Below, piece after piece: positions 26,587 to 34,707 of a stretch of 64,000 bases of DNA (its first letter is position 1; the number at the start of each line of letters is the position of its first letter). Both the position numbers and the translations under genes were made by a program. Source of the DNA: an uncultured Saprospirales bacterium (GTDB lineage Bacteria > Bacteroidota > Bacteroidia > Chitinophagales > JADIYW01); contig CALLKF010000155.1 in NCBI GenBank assembly GCA_938008535.1, positions 29,850 through 93,849 on the forward strand, given 5' to 3'. Under the pieces are notes generated by a model that worked only from the letters and a program-made list of their open reading frames with translations, had not been told where the DNA came from and searched no databases.

Positions 26587-27390
26587 TTGGAAATCATCGG
26601 TTACATATTAGCGCTTTTTATCGGCATATCACTTGGATTAATTGGCAGTGGTGGCACTATCTTAGCTGTGCCTATTTTGGTGTATTTATTTAAAATAACC
26701 AATATGCAAGAAGCAACACATTATTCTATGTTCATCGTTGGAACAACAGCATTTATTGGTGCTTTCAAAAAATATCAGGAAAAATTAGTTGATTTTAAAA
26801 CGGCTTTTTATTTTTTAATTCCATCTTTAATTAGTTTGTTTTTTACACGAAAAATAATTTTACCAATTATACCAAACGAGCTTTTTGCAGTTGGCAGTCT
26901 TCACTTTACCAAAGATATTTTTTTAATAGTATTGTTTGCAGTCATAATGTTGTTTGCATCGTTTTCAATGTTTAAAAGTGCGCAACAAGAAGATGTAGAT
27001 TGCTTTGCAAAAATTCCAATGGCAAATGAAAATCATTTAAAAACATCTGTAGCAGCAGTATTTGTTGGCTTTCTCACTGGTTTGTTAGGTGCTGGTGGTG
27101 GATTTTTAATTGTACCAGTTTTAATTTTATTAAAAAATCATTGCATGCGCCGCGCAACTGGCACTTCATTAATTATCATCACAGCAAATTCTTTATTCGG
27201 ATTTTTAGGCGATTTGCACACACAAATAGATTGGCAATTGGTACTTATTTTTTCAGCCATTGCCATTGTTGGAATGCTAATTGGATTAAAACTTTCTGAA
27301 AAAATAGAAGGCGCTAAATTGAAAAAAACATTTGGTGTAATGGTTTTGCTAATGGGAATTTACATCATCATTAAAGAATTGTTTTTATGA
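26587..27390 (+). CDS. Sulfite exporter TauE/SafE family membrane protein
   Basis: This eight-TM transporter has two related halves. The first motif is LFIGISLGLIGSGGTILAVP and the second LTGLLGAGGGFLIVPVLILL, both typical of the TauE/SafE (DUF81) family proposed to export sulfite or other organosulfur anions. There is no ATG near the beginning. A TTG at 26587 (LEIIGYILALF) gives the normal N-terminus and avoids overlap with divergent anmK; an earlier start at 26515 is possible but would overlap it. The last codons overlap the methyltransferase start by 4 bp (ATGA). The substrate is unknown. Confidence 0.85.
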   Translation: MEIIGYILALFIGISLGLIGSGGTILAVPILVYLFKITNMQEATHYSMFIVGTTAFIGAFKKYQEKLVDFKTAFYFLIPSLISLFFTRKIILPIIPNELFAVGSLHFTKDIFLIVLFAVIMLFASFSMFKSAQQEDVDCFAKIPMANENHLKTSVAAVFVGFLTGLLGAGGGFLIVPVLILLKNHCMRRATGTSLIIITANSLFGFLGDLHTQIDWQLVLIFSAIAIVGMLIGLKLSEKIEGAKLKKTFGVMVLLMGIYIIIKELFL

Positions 27391-28007
27391 GCGAATTAAA
27401 ATGCAGCACAGCTGAAACACCAAAACAATTAGACACTAAATTTTGGGATCAGCTTTGGAAAACAAAAGATACTGGTTGGGATTTGAAGCAGGTTTCACCG
27501 CCATTAAAAGTTTATTTTGATGCATTTACCTGCAAAAACAAATCTATTTTAATTCCTGGTTGTGGTAATGCTTACGAAGCAGAATATTTACTAAAGAATG
27601 GATTCAATAATATCACTGTCATCGATATTTCGCCAACGCTTTGCAATCAAATTATAAAGAAATATAAAAAATTTGCAGGTAAGCAACTGACTGTTATCTG
27701 CGGTGACTTTTTTAAACATACTGGACAGTACGACTTCATAATAGAACAAACATTTTTCTGCGCATTAGAAAAAACGCGTCGTCAAGAATATGTAGAAAAA
27801 ATGAAAACGCTTTTAAAACCTACCGGAATTTTGGCTGGTTTATTATTCAATAAAGAATTTGAAAAATCACCACCTTTTGGTGGCAGCTCTAAAGAATACA
27901 AGAAACTATTTTCTTCTCATTTTGAAATTTTACAAATGAAAACAGCCAAAAACTCTATTGCTCCACGAGCTGGTTCAGAGTTATTTTTTGAGATGAAACC
28001 GCTATAA
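27387..28007 (+). CDS. TPMT-like SAM-dependent methyltransferase
   Basis: A 206-aa class I methyltransferase of the thiopurine-methyltransferase-like group. The N-terminal signature is FWDQLWKTKDTGWDLKQVSP (W...GWD). Motif I is ILIPGCGNAYEAEYLL, followed by ITVIDISPTL and motif IV FIIEQTFFCAL. The late segment SPPFGGSSKEYKKLFSSHF matches the family's 'GPPy..s..e...lf'. It begins in the ATGA overlap with the upstream TauE/SafE gene, so the two are co-translated. Family members methylate thiols, chalcogenides or halides, so pairing with a sulfur-anion exporter suggests a sulfur or selenium detoxification pair (inference). Confidence 0.85.
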   Translation: MSELKCSTAETPKQLDTKFWDQLWKTKDTGWDLKQVSPPLKVYFDAFTCKNKSILIPGCGNAYEAEYLLKNGFNNITVIDISPTLCNQIIKKYKKFAGKQLTVICGDFFKHTGQYDFIIEQTFFCALEKTRRQEYVEKMKTLLKPTGILAGLLFNKEFEKSPPFGGSSKEYKKLFSSHFEILQMKTAKNSIAPRAGSELFFEMKPL

Positions 28008-28073
28008 ATGTTATTTAACCTAACCATGTCATAAAAGACAACCATTGTCTGTACAAGAATCTGCTTTTCGTTG

Positions 28074-28081
28074 TATTTTTG
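28074..28081 (+). promoter_or_regulatory. Bacteroidota -7 element (TATTTTTG) before the ABC exporter
   Basis: TATTTTTG is an exact TAnnTTTG match 5 nt before the ATG at 28087. It supports that start over an upstream ATG at 28045, which would lie upstream of the promoter. Confidence 0.5.
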
Positions 28082-28086
28082 TTGTC

Positions 28087-29847
28087 ATGAAAATTTTACT
28101 TTATTACCTTTCCAGATATAAATGGTTTGTTGCACTTACATTCGTTTTAGCTATTGTCAATCAGTGTTTTTCATTACTAGATCCGTATATTTTAGGAAAA
28201 ATTATTGATGGTTACGCAACAAAACCTAAAGACCATACTGCACATTCTTATTTAACAGGCACACTATTTTTGGTTGGTTGCGCTATTGGTGTTGCTATGG
28301 TGAGCCGTATTGCCAAGGCTTTTCAAGATTATTTTATGAATGTAGTGATTCAACGTTTTGGTGCTGCTATTTATACAGATGGTTTAAAACATTCGCTGCA
28401 ATTGCCTTTCCAGGAATTTGAAGACCAACGCAGTGGCGAAACCTTAAACATCTTGCAAAAAGTGCGCTTAGATTCTGAAAAATTTATGCAGAATTTTATC
28501 AATGTATTTTTCTTCGCTATTGTTGGAATTGTTTTCGTGATGATTTATGCTATCACCACCTATCCAATTAAAATTGCTTTTTCTATCATCGGTTTTTATT
28601 TTATTGCTTCGTTTATTTTAGGATTTGTCATTAATATCTTATCTAAAAAAATAAAACTGGTGCAGGCAAAAATTACCGGACAAACCAATGTGCTTGCCGG
28701 TGCCACTACTGAAAGTTTGCGCAATATTGAATTAATTAAAAGTTTAGGTTTAACCGATCAGGAAATTGTGCGACTAAACGATGCCACTCAAAAAATATTG
28801 GTTTTAGAACTCACCAAAGTAAAACAAATCAGAAGTATTGCGTTTGCACAAGGCACGCTGGTGAATTTCCTTAGACAATCGATTTTGTTTTCATTGTTGT
28901 ATTTAATTTTTCAGGATTATATACAAGTTGGACAATTGATGACCTTGCAGTTTTATTCGTTTTTTGTGTTTAATCCATTGCAGGAAATGGGAAATGTGAT
29001 TATGAGTTATCGTGAAGCACAAGCGTCTTTAACTAATTTTGAAAAGCTGATGCACACGCCAATTGAGCAGAAGCCAACCGTTGCTATTCATTTAGATACC
29101 ATACAAAATTTGTCGTTTCAACAGGTAGATTTTCAGCACCGCACTGCCAAAACAAAAGCGGTAGAAAATATTTCGTTTGATATCAAAAAAGGCGATACCA
29201 TTGCGTTTGTTGGTCCGTCTGGCTCTGGCAAAACCACGTTGGTGAAATTGCTGGTTGGTTTATACAAACCATTAGATGGAAAAATTTTGTACAACCACAT
29301 CGATTCTGAAAATATTGATATTGATGAACTGCGCCGACAAATTGGTTTTGTGACGCAGGACACGCAGTTGTTTGCCGGCACGATTCGCGAGAATTTATTG
29401 TTCGTAAATCCGGAAGCGACGGATGAGCAAATTATAGACGTAATGAACAAAGCAGCTTGCCAGAATTTATTATCTCGCAGCGAGAACGGTATTTATTCTG
29501 TGATTGGCGAAGGTGGTATGAAAATTTCCGGCGGTGAGAAACAACGCTTATCGATTGCACGCGCGTTATTGAGAAACCCAACTTTAATAGTTTTTGACGA
29601 AGCGACTTCTGCTTTAGATTCCATTACGGAAAACGAAATTACGGAAACCATTAAACAAGTAATTTCTAAAAAAGAACATATTACGGTGATGATCGCGCAT
29701 CGCTTATCTACTATTATGCATGCCGACAAAATTTTTGTGTTGGAAAAAGGAAAAATTATCGAAACCGGCAGCCACCAGCAGTTATTAGAAGAAAAAGGTT
29801 TGTATTACGCGATGTGGCGACAACAAATTGGTGAACGAAAAGAGTAA
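28087..29847 (+). CDS. ABC exporter, fused permease/ATPase (MsbA/LmrA type)
   Basis: A 586-residue half-transporter. The transmembrane domain (~1-310) has six helices, beginning YLSRYKWFVALTFVLAIVNQ, with a coupling-helix-like ERSGETLN-type segment (DQRSGETLNILQKVRLD). The nucleotide-binding domain (~340-586) has Walker A VGPSGSGKTTLVKLL, the Q-loop GFVTQDTQLFAGTIREN, the signature ISGGEKQRLSIARAL, Walker B LIVFDEATSALD and the switch His in MIAHRLSTI. The ATG at 28087 is preferred because a TATTTTTG promoter lies just before it. It functions as a dimer exporting lipid or drug-like substrates; which one is not shown. The 3' part is visibly richer in G+C than the 5' part. Confidence 0.92.
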   Translation: MKILLYYLSRYKWFVALTFVLAIVNQCFSLLDPYILGKIIDGYATKPKDHTAHSYLTGTLFLVGCAIGVAMVSRIAKAFQDYFMNVVIQRFGAAIYTDGLKHSLQLPFQEFEDQRSGETLNILQKVRLDSEKFMQNFINVFFFAIVGIVFVMIYAITTYPIKIAFSIIGFYFIASFILGFVINILSKKIKLVQAKITGQTNVLAGATTESLRNIELIKSLGLTDQEIVRLNDATQKILVLELTKVKQIRSIAFAQGTLVNFLRQSILFSLLYLIFQDYIQVGQLMTLQFYSFFVFNPLQEMGNVIMSYREAQASLTNFEKLMHTPIEQKPTVAIHLDTIQNLSFQQVDFQHRTAKTKAVENISFDIKKGDTIAFVGPSGSGKTTLVKLLVGLYKPLDGKILYNHIDSENIDIDELRRQIGFVTQDTQLFAGTIRENLLFVNPEATDEQIIDVMNKAACQNLLSRSENGIYSVIGEGGMKISGGEKQRLSIARALLRNPTLIVFDEATSALDSITENEITETIKQVISKKEHITVMIAHRLSTIMHADKIFVLEKGKIIETGSHQQLLEEKGLYYAMWRQQIGERKE

Positions 29848-29865
29848 TTATTTAGACACACCGTG

Positions 29866-30081
29866 TGATCCTGAGCTTGTCGAAGGACTGCCTACCGAAA
29901 GGGCTTCGATAAACTCAGCCTGACAGGGCAGTGCGATTCATATAAATAGTAACAAACAAACCTATGTCATCCTGAGCTTGTCGAAGGACTACCGACCGAA
30001 TACTTCGATGCTTCGATAAACTCAGCATGACAGCGACGCAGTTTAGCACTACCTATGTCATCCTGAGCTTGTCGAAGGACT
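29866..30081. repeat. Cluster of REP-like palindromic repeats (2.5 units)
   Basis: Units at 29866-29925 and 29965-30032 each start TGATCCTGAGCTTGTCGAAG or TGTCATCCTGAGCTTGTCG and end with a matching CTTCGATAAACTCAG(C)xTGACA arm, forming long imperfect hairpins. A half unit, left arm only, lies at 30056-30081. This 'CCTGAGCTTGTCGAAGGA' motif is a widespread intergenic repeat in Bacteroidota and other genomes. The half unit runs into the stop codon of the gene at 30080. Confidence 0.8.
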
Positions 30082-30778
30082 ATTCTTCCACCTCACTCGC
30101 GCCATCCTCGTGCTTGCCGCTTGGTGTGTTGTAAATAATATAATCATTATAGCGCGCTTCGCTTTTCGTGCGCCACACACTTTTCGCCGAGCGGCAATAT
30201 TTTTTCAGCAGTTCAAACAGCGCGTTGCCCATCAGCACGCGGTCTTCCTGCGCAATGCTGCGGTCGCCGATCTTGTCGTTGTGTTCAATCAGCAGCAGCT
30301 TAAATTCTTCGCAAAGCGTGGTCAGTGCGTTCAGTTCGGCAATAGTAAGTCCTTGCGCGGACAAGTCCGTAAGGTACAACGTAGCGCGGCTCACCACGCG
30401 CAGTGCGCCTATATGCAGGTTCGCATCGTCGCGGTCTCTTAATTTGGCAGTGCCGAAACTTTTGTAGCGTGCCGAGCCGAAGCCAAACTTATTCTGCACG
30501 CGTAACATCACAGATGCCACTGCCTCGCGAATGATTTCTGCCTTGGCGTTCTTGCGCTCGGTCACATCCATTTGCTCGCCTTCCAGTTCAATATCCGTTG
30601 GAAATGCTTCAAAATCATCCGTTTGTGTCTCTAATGCATCCAGCTCCACCGATGTGATACCAAACACGGCGAGCTCCGCTAGGTCGCGGCGCATAAAAGC
30701 AATTTTAGCTTTTGACGTGGTGATCAGCGTGGCATCGTCAATAAAATAGACTCTTTTAACTTCTTTTTTCGGTCTCAT
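30080..30778 (-). CDS. Hypothetical protein, G+C-rich orphan
   Basis: The ATG at 30778 gives MRPKKEVKRVYFIDDATLIT and 232 residues; a longer reading to 30817 adds an improbable hydrophobic lead. I do not recognise the family. The protein is soluble, largely helical and charged, with no signal peptide or TM. Segments include IAFMRRDLAELAVFGITSVE, LRVVSRATLYLTDLSAQGLT, and a basic-aromatic end (KYCRSAKSVWRTKSEARYND) before an acidic tail. Two halves show similar phrasing (LAELAVFGITSVELDALETQ and LSAQGLTIAELNALTTL), possibly an internal duplication. Base composition is clearly richer in G+C than all neighbours, and the gene lies beside REP-like repeats, suggesting acquisition by transfer. Its stop codon falls in a truncated repeat unit. 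Confidence 0.65.
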   Translation of the reverse strand: MRPKKEVKRVYFIDDATLITTSKAKIAFMRRDLAELAVFGITSVELDALETQTDDFEAFPTDIELEGEQMDVTERKNAKAEIIREAVASVMLRVQNKFGFGSARYKSFGTAKLRDRDDANLHIGALRVVSRATLYLTDLSAQGLTIAELNALTTLCEEFKLLLIEHNDKIGDRSIAQEDRVLMGNALFELLKKYCRSAKSVWRTKSEARYNDYIIYNTPSGKHEDGASEVEE

Positions 30779-31325
30779 AATTCGTATGTCTTTAATACAT
30801 AGATATAATAATAGCAATTAAGAATCATATTTTCAAATAATGGAAACACTTTTTTTCAATCAGGTTGTTTTTTTTATAACCAAGAAGAAGATAAACAGAT
30901 TGAAGTAGAAAATAAATTGAATAAATAATAAAACAATTTAAATAAAGAAAATTCTAACTTTAATAAAGAAGATAATAACATAAATAAAGAAAAGTTTAGT
31001 TTTAATAAGTAAGATAATAATTCAGATAAAGATTATAATAAACAAAATAAAGAAGATAATAAATTGAATAAATTAATAAATAACTTTAATAAAGTAGAGA
31101 GTAACTTTCAAAAATTATCTTCTTTTTTCTGTCATTTAGTCATTTCTCCATCAACTTTTCTAAAGTTTAAAAGGTTGGAAAAGTTATCAGAACAAAACCC
31201 AACACTTTCTAATTAAAATTCATCAAAATCTCAAAAGAATTGAATAGCTTTAATATATAGAATAATGATTATTTTATAAAAATAAACCGCTGCTAATTGA
31301 AACGGATGGGTTGTTCGGTTGAAAG
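30779..31325. other. 547-bp AT-rich gap with decayed Asn/Lys-rich frame
   Basis: No intact gene is seen. From 30842 to 31216 one plus-strand frame stays readable except for stops at 30926, 30929 and 31010. It encodes recurring N-K-E-D-N-N/S-N-F-N-K units and a non-repetitive end (FFCHLVISPSTFLKF). An inverted repeat (AACTTTTC 31153-31160 with GAAAAGTT 31178-31185) follows. It could be a dying low-complexity gene or simply purine-rich repeat DNA. Confidence 0.5.
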
Positions 31326-32027
31326 ATGAAATATATGACAAGAATTAAACACATTTTAATTTGCCTTTTGCCACTGCTATTGATTAATTGTAATAACAAT
31401 AGGATTAAAAAAATCTATTCTTTTCATTCTTTTCATCTTAAATATCACAATAAAATTTATTCTTTAAACCAACAGGATTATTATCTTGATTCTATCGAAA
31501 GGCAAAGTTGGTATATTGATTATTCGAATTATTGTAATGATGTAAAAAATAACCCTATTAAAAATAGAGATAGTATTTTCTTTAACTACATATCCTATGA
31601 GGACGTGATAAAATATAATGCATCAAGAACCAATCAAGATGTAAAAATACTTGAAGATTATATTGCTGCAAATGGCTTAAGTAATGAAAAAGATTTTGTA
31701 GACATTATAAAAGAAACGCAATTTAATTTTATTTCTAGAATAGACGAGTGCTACGATATTGTTTACATTGATAATTTATCCAAATTGAATCAGTATAATT
31801 TATTTATAGACACGACTTACTATAGAAATAAAAGACAAAATCAACATCTAAATTATATCCGAAATAATTTTAATGAAAATCATAGTTTTTTTATTATTTC
31901 AGATAAGGATATAAAATCATATTTATACATTTTTGATTTTGAAAAAATAAAAACAAATAACAATTTTAAAATAAAAAAGTCTTTTGTAAATATTGAAGTA
32001 TATAATTTTGATTACATAAGATTATAA
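31326..32027 (+). CDS. Hypothetical lipoprotein
   Basis: A 233-aa protein with a lipoprotein signal: basic start (MKYMTRIKH), hydrophobic core and lipobox LLIN-C at about residue 22, so the mature protein would be lipid-anchored in the periplasm or outer membrane. The remainder is rich in Asn, Tyr, Ile and Lys, with no motif I recognise (SLNQQDYYLDSIERQSWYI; YIAANGLSNEKDFVDII). Either ATG (31326 or 31335) gives a workable signal. It is an isolated gene between an AT-rich decayed stretch and a strong terminator. Codon use is extremely AT-rich, unlike the G+C-rich gene next door, which fits an accessory region of mixed origin. Confidence 0.65.
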   Translation: MKYMTRIKHILICLLPLLLINCNNNRIKKIYSFHSFHLKYHNKIYSLNQQDYYLDSIERQSWYIDYSNYCNDVKNNPIKNRDSIFFNYISYEDVIKYNASRTNQDVKILEDYIAANGLSNEKDFVDIIKETQFNFISRIDECYDIVYIDNLSKLNQYNLFIDTTYYRNKRQNQHLNYIRNNFNENHSFFIISDKDIKSYLYIFDFEKIKTNNNFKIKKSFVNIEVYNFDYIRL

Positions 32028-32080
32028 TTACTTACGCCATTGTTCGTGAGACACGAATCATAGCGTGCACATAAAAAAAA

Positions 32081-32106
32081 GCGTTCATTTCTGAACGCTT
32101 TTTTAT
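32081..32106. terminator. Rho-independent terminator, bidirectional
   Basis: Perfect stem GCGTTCA (32081-32087) / TGAACGC (32092-32098) with loop TTTC, an A run before and a T run after. It serves the lipoprotein gene (plus) and the convergent OMP gene (minus). Confidence 0.9.
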
Positions 32107-32124
32107 TTATACTGTAATTATTTT

Positions 32125-32877
32125 TTATAAACCATTGATGGAAATACCAAATACTACTGGATTGAATTGTGGTCCTTTGTTTTTTACAAAGATGTTGCCT
32201 AATGAATAGTAGCCAAATAAACTCACTGGTCCGTAGCCACCGCGCAGTGTTACACCGTATCGGAATTTACTGAGGTTGCCTACTTTAAAATCGCGCATTT
32301 TGATATTTTCGCCGTCGTTGGCTTCCCAATCTTCGCCTTTATATTTCCATTTGCTGCCAATTAAGAAACCAATTTTAAAACCAACCGCTAATTTCCAGCT
32401 CATGCCAGTTTTTGAACTTTGTTTGGATATATAACGCACTTCAATAGGAATATCTAAATACGTTAAACCTAAACTTGATGTTTTAGACGCAATAGAATCA
32501 CCGAACGGAACAAAGCGCGTGATGGAATCTTTATGCCAATCTAAACGGTATTTTTTAAAATAGTAGTTTTCGTTTGCAAAGCCAATACCTGGTGCAATAG
32601 AAAAGTTTTTCTTTTTGCCTAATCCAAAACCATACATAAAATAGATGTTGATACCACGATTGAAACCTTGCAGTTTAAAATCTTTCGGTACAAATGCATT
32701 GTCTTTTTTAATAATCGCATTCATCATACACAAATCAATCACCAAACGGTCTTTTGATTTTCCGATACGGTCTTTTACTTTTTTAGAAATATTGGGTTTG
32801 GTGAAAGTGGTATCTTGCGCCTGAATAGCTGCAACAGAAATAAATAGTATAACTATACTTAAAAGAAATTTACGCAT
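32125..32877 (-). CDS. Outer-membrane beta-barrel protein (PorT-like family)
   Basis: This 250-aa protein has a Sec signal peptide (MRKFLLSIVILFISVAAIQA, cleavage before QDTTF). Alternating beta strands follow, as in the small barrels annotated 'PorT family' or 'outer membrane beta-barrel' in Bacteroidota: FNRGINIYFMYGFGLG, FSIAPGIGFANENYYF, LTYLDIPIEVRYISK, WKLAVGFKIGFLIGS, RYGVTLRGGYGPVSLFGYYS. The LTYLDIPIE segment is typical of this family. The barrel is probably eight-stranded. The function is unknown: either structural or part of T9SS/gliding-type machinery. It is monocistronic, flanked by a terminator and by a TATTTTTG promoter element at 32908-32915. Confidence 0.8.
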   Translation of the reverse strand: MRKFLLSIVILFISVAAIQAQDTTFTKPNISKKVKDRIGKSKDRLVIDLCMMNAIIKKDNAFVPKDFKLQGFNRGINIYFMYGFGLGKKKNFSIAPGIGFANENYYFKKYRLDWHKDSITRFVPFGDSIASKTSSLGLTYLDIPIEVRYISKQSSKTGMSWKLAVGFKIGFLIGSKWKYKGEDWEANDGENIKMRDFKVGNLSKFRYGVTLRGGYGPVSLFGYYSLGNIFVKNKGPQFNPVVFGISINGL

Positions 32878-32907
32878 ATCGTTTGATTATCATCTAAAAA
32901 TGAAATG

Positions 32908-32915
32908 CAAAAATA
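32908..32915 (-). promoter_or_regulatory. Bacteroidota -7 element (TATTTTTG)
   Basis: The minus strand reads TATTTTTG, an exact TAnnTTTG match 30 nt upstream of the OMP start at 32877. No clear -33 motif is seen. Confidence 0.45.
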
Positions 32916-32997
32916 CGATTTTTATTGTTTATAAATGTGAATTAACCTTTATTAATACTATAATGTGATTGATTTAGAAGGTTGTTTCGATATTTTA

Positions 32998-34707
32998 TTA
33001 GAACAAAATAGGCAAATCGTAGTAACGGTTGAAGATATTAGTGGCAAAACTAAACATCACAGCATTTGATTTAAATGTGCCAACACCTGAAATATTGGTA
33101 TTATAACTTCTAAACTGCATTTTGGCTTCTAACACCATATTCAATTTGGGATTAACGATGAAACCGAGTTTAATTTCGTTATCTAACACATTATAACCAA
33201 GTCCGTTTTTGATTTTCACATCAGAAGTGGTCGTTGCTAAAGACGCAATATCAAATACATTGTTTCCATAATTGGTAGTTGCACTGGAATCTGCACCAGC
33301 CATGGTGTACGACATTTTGTACGATGCATACCAACGTTTGTATTGATAATTCAGCATCACCAATACTTCGTGGAAATTGGCGCCCATTGGATGCCCGATA
33401 GATTGGTTGTAGTGATAATAACCAGTCGCGCTGTCTTCACCTTGATACGAATAAGGACGAACTGCATTGTATTCTGCCTGGAAATTCAAGTTTTTAACAC
33501 CACCAACATCAAAATATTTTACACCAGCTTGCCAACCCATTCTTCGGTCAGCCGTGCCTTTTTTGCCATATTTATTGAACATAAATTGTCCGTAAATCAC
33601 TACATATTTCGGACAAGTAATTTTTGCGTTGATGCCATACACTTGTGTAGTGTTTGGTCTTATTTTTTTCTGAAAAGCACGCACACCAATAATTGGATTG
33701 ATGAAATTATAATCGAAAAAGTTGTTGCCTTTTTCGGTAGTTCTGCGCCAGGTGATGCCTTCAAAAATACCTAATTGTAAAAATTTTGCAGCATCAATAC
33801 TTAAATAATTAAACGTTGCCAGCTTGCGCGAAAAACCTTGACCAAAATCGTTGAAGTTGCCAATATTGTTAATCATTTCAGCATAAATAGTTGTGTACTT
33901 GATGCGCCAAGCGTTTAATGTTAGCTGCAAATATGGATAGGTGTATGCATTATCAGATAATAATAAAGAGCGATAACCATCGCCAATAAAATGCTTGCCG
34001 TTTCCAACCTGCAAATTAAATTGTTTCACTGGTGAATAGGAAACATAAGCGTTGATGCTTGAGAAATCGAGACCAGCTTTGGTGCCACGCACGTTTGCTT
34101 CGCCAGGCACGGCGCCGCCATTTTGTATTTTGTAAATATTTACATACAACGGAAACTTGGCAACGGTATTGAAAAACGATGTATAGATAGAAACTTTTTT
34201 ACCAAAATTGGCTTTCAGTTCCAATCCTTTCATATTGTAGGAAATGAATTTTTTAGAACCAAAATCATATCCAAAACCAACATTAAATACCGGATTGATG
34301 GCTACATAAAACTTGCGGTCTTTGTATGCTTCATCATAAATTAAATCATTATAGTATACAGAATCGCGCGCTAGTTTTTTTCCGTAATGTTTGGTGTATC
34401 CATGTTCATCGAATGCCAACAAATCTTCGAAACCTATAACGTTTACGGCTTTACTGAGCCAACCAGTATGTGGCTCTCGCTCGAAATGTTGCACGGTATC
34501 TGGATAAACGAATCGATAAACATCTGCTGCGTTATAAGGTTTCATAGCACTATGGAACGATGCCTTATCGTATGCATTTAAATTTTTCTCGTAGCTAAGT
34601 ATCATATTTCTATTGAGATATAAATTTTCTTGCTGCGCAGAAGCAGTCAACGAAATCATCACAAAAGACAGGACAACAAATAAGTTTTTAAAATGCATTT
34701 TCTTCAC
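32998..34707 (-). CDS. Capsule-assembly Wzi-like / RemB-like outer-membrane protein
   Basis: A 569-aa outer-membrane protein with a signal peptide ending TASA-QQENL. Its central part has the hallmark VGNGKHFIGDGYRSLLLSDNA, seen in Wzi-type surface-polysaccharide-attachment barrels and in the gliding-related RemB family of Bacteroidota. Many amphipathic strands follow (LNFQAEYNAVRPYSYQG, KRWYASYKMSYTMAG, NEIKLGFIVNPKLNMVLEA), and the end YYDLPILF closes in an aromatic residue, as for BAM-inserted barrels. It overlaps the sugar-transferase gene by 20 bp on the same strand. That ties it to polysaccharide synthesis and suggests it anchors or assembles the capsule at the cell surface (inference). 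Confidence 0.8.
   Translation of the reverse strand: MKKMHFKNLFVVLSFVMISLTASAQQENLYLNRNMILSYEKNLNAYDKASFHSAMKPYNAADVYRFVYPDTVQHFEREPHTGWLSKAVNVIGFEDLLAFDEHGYTKHYGKKLARDSVYYNDLIYDEAYKDRKFYVAINPVFNVGFGYDFGSKKFISYNMKGLELKANFGKKVSIYTSFFNTVAKFPLYVNIYKIQNGGAVPGEANVRGTKAGLDFSSINAYVSYSPVKQFNLQVGNGKHFIGDGYRSLLLSDNAYTYPYLQLTLNAWRIKYTTIYAEMINNIGNFNDFGQGFSRKLATFNYLSIDAAKFLQLGIFEGITWRRTTEKGNNFFDYNFINPIIGVRAFQKKIRPNTTQVYGINAKITCPKYVVIYGQFMFNKYGKKGTADRRMGWQAGVKYFDVGGVKNLNFQAEYNAVRPYSYQGEDSATGYYHYNQSIGHPMGANFHEVLVMLNYQYKRWYASYKMSYTMAGADSSATTNYGNNVFDIASLATTTSDVKIKNGLGYNVLDNEIKLGFIVNPKLNMVLEAKMQFRSYNTNISGVGTFKSNAVMFSFATNIFNRYYDLPILF

Noticed and set aside
30842..31216. CRISPR-like array in the NKEDNN-type repeats
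   Set aside because: The repeated units are short, degenerate and directly joined without spacers of constant length; no cas genes are in the window.
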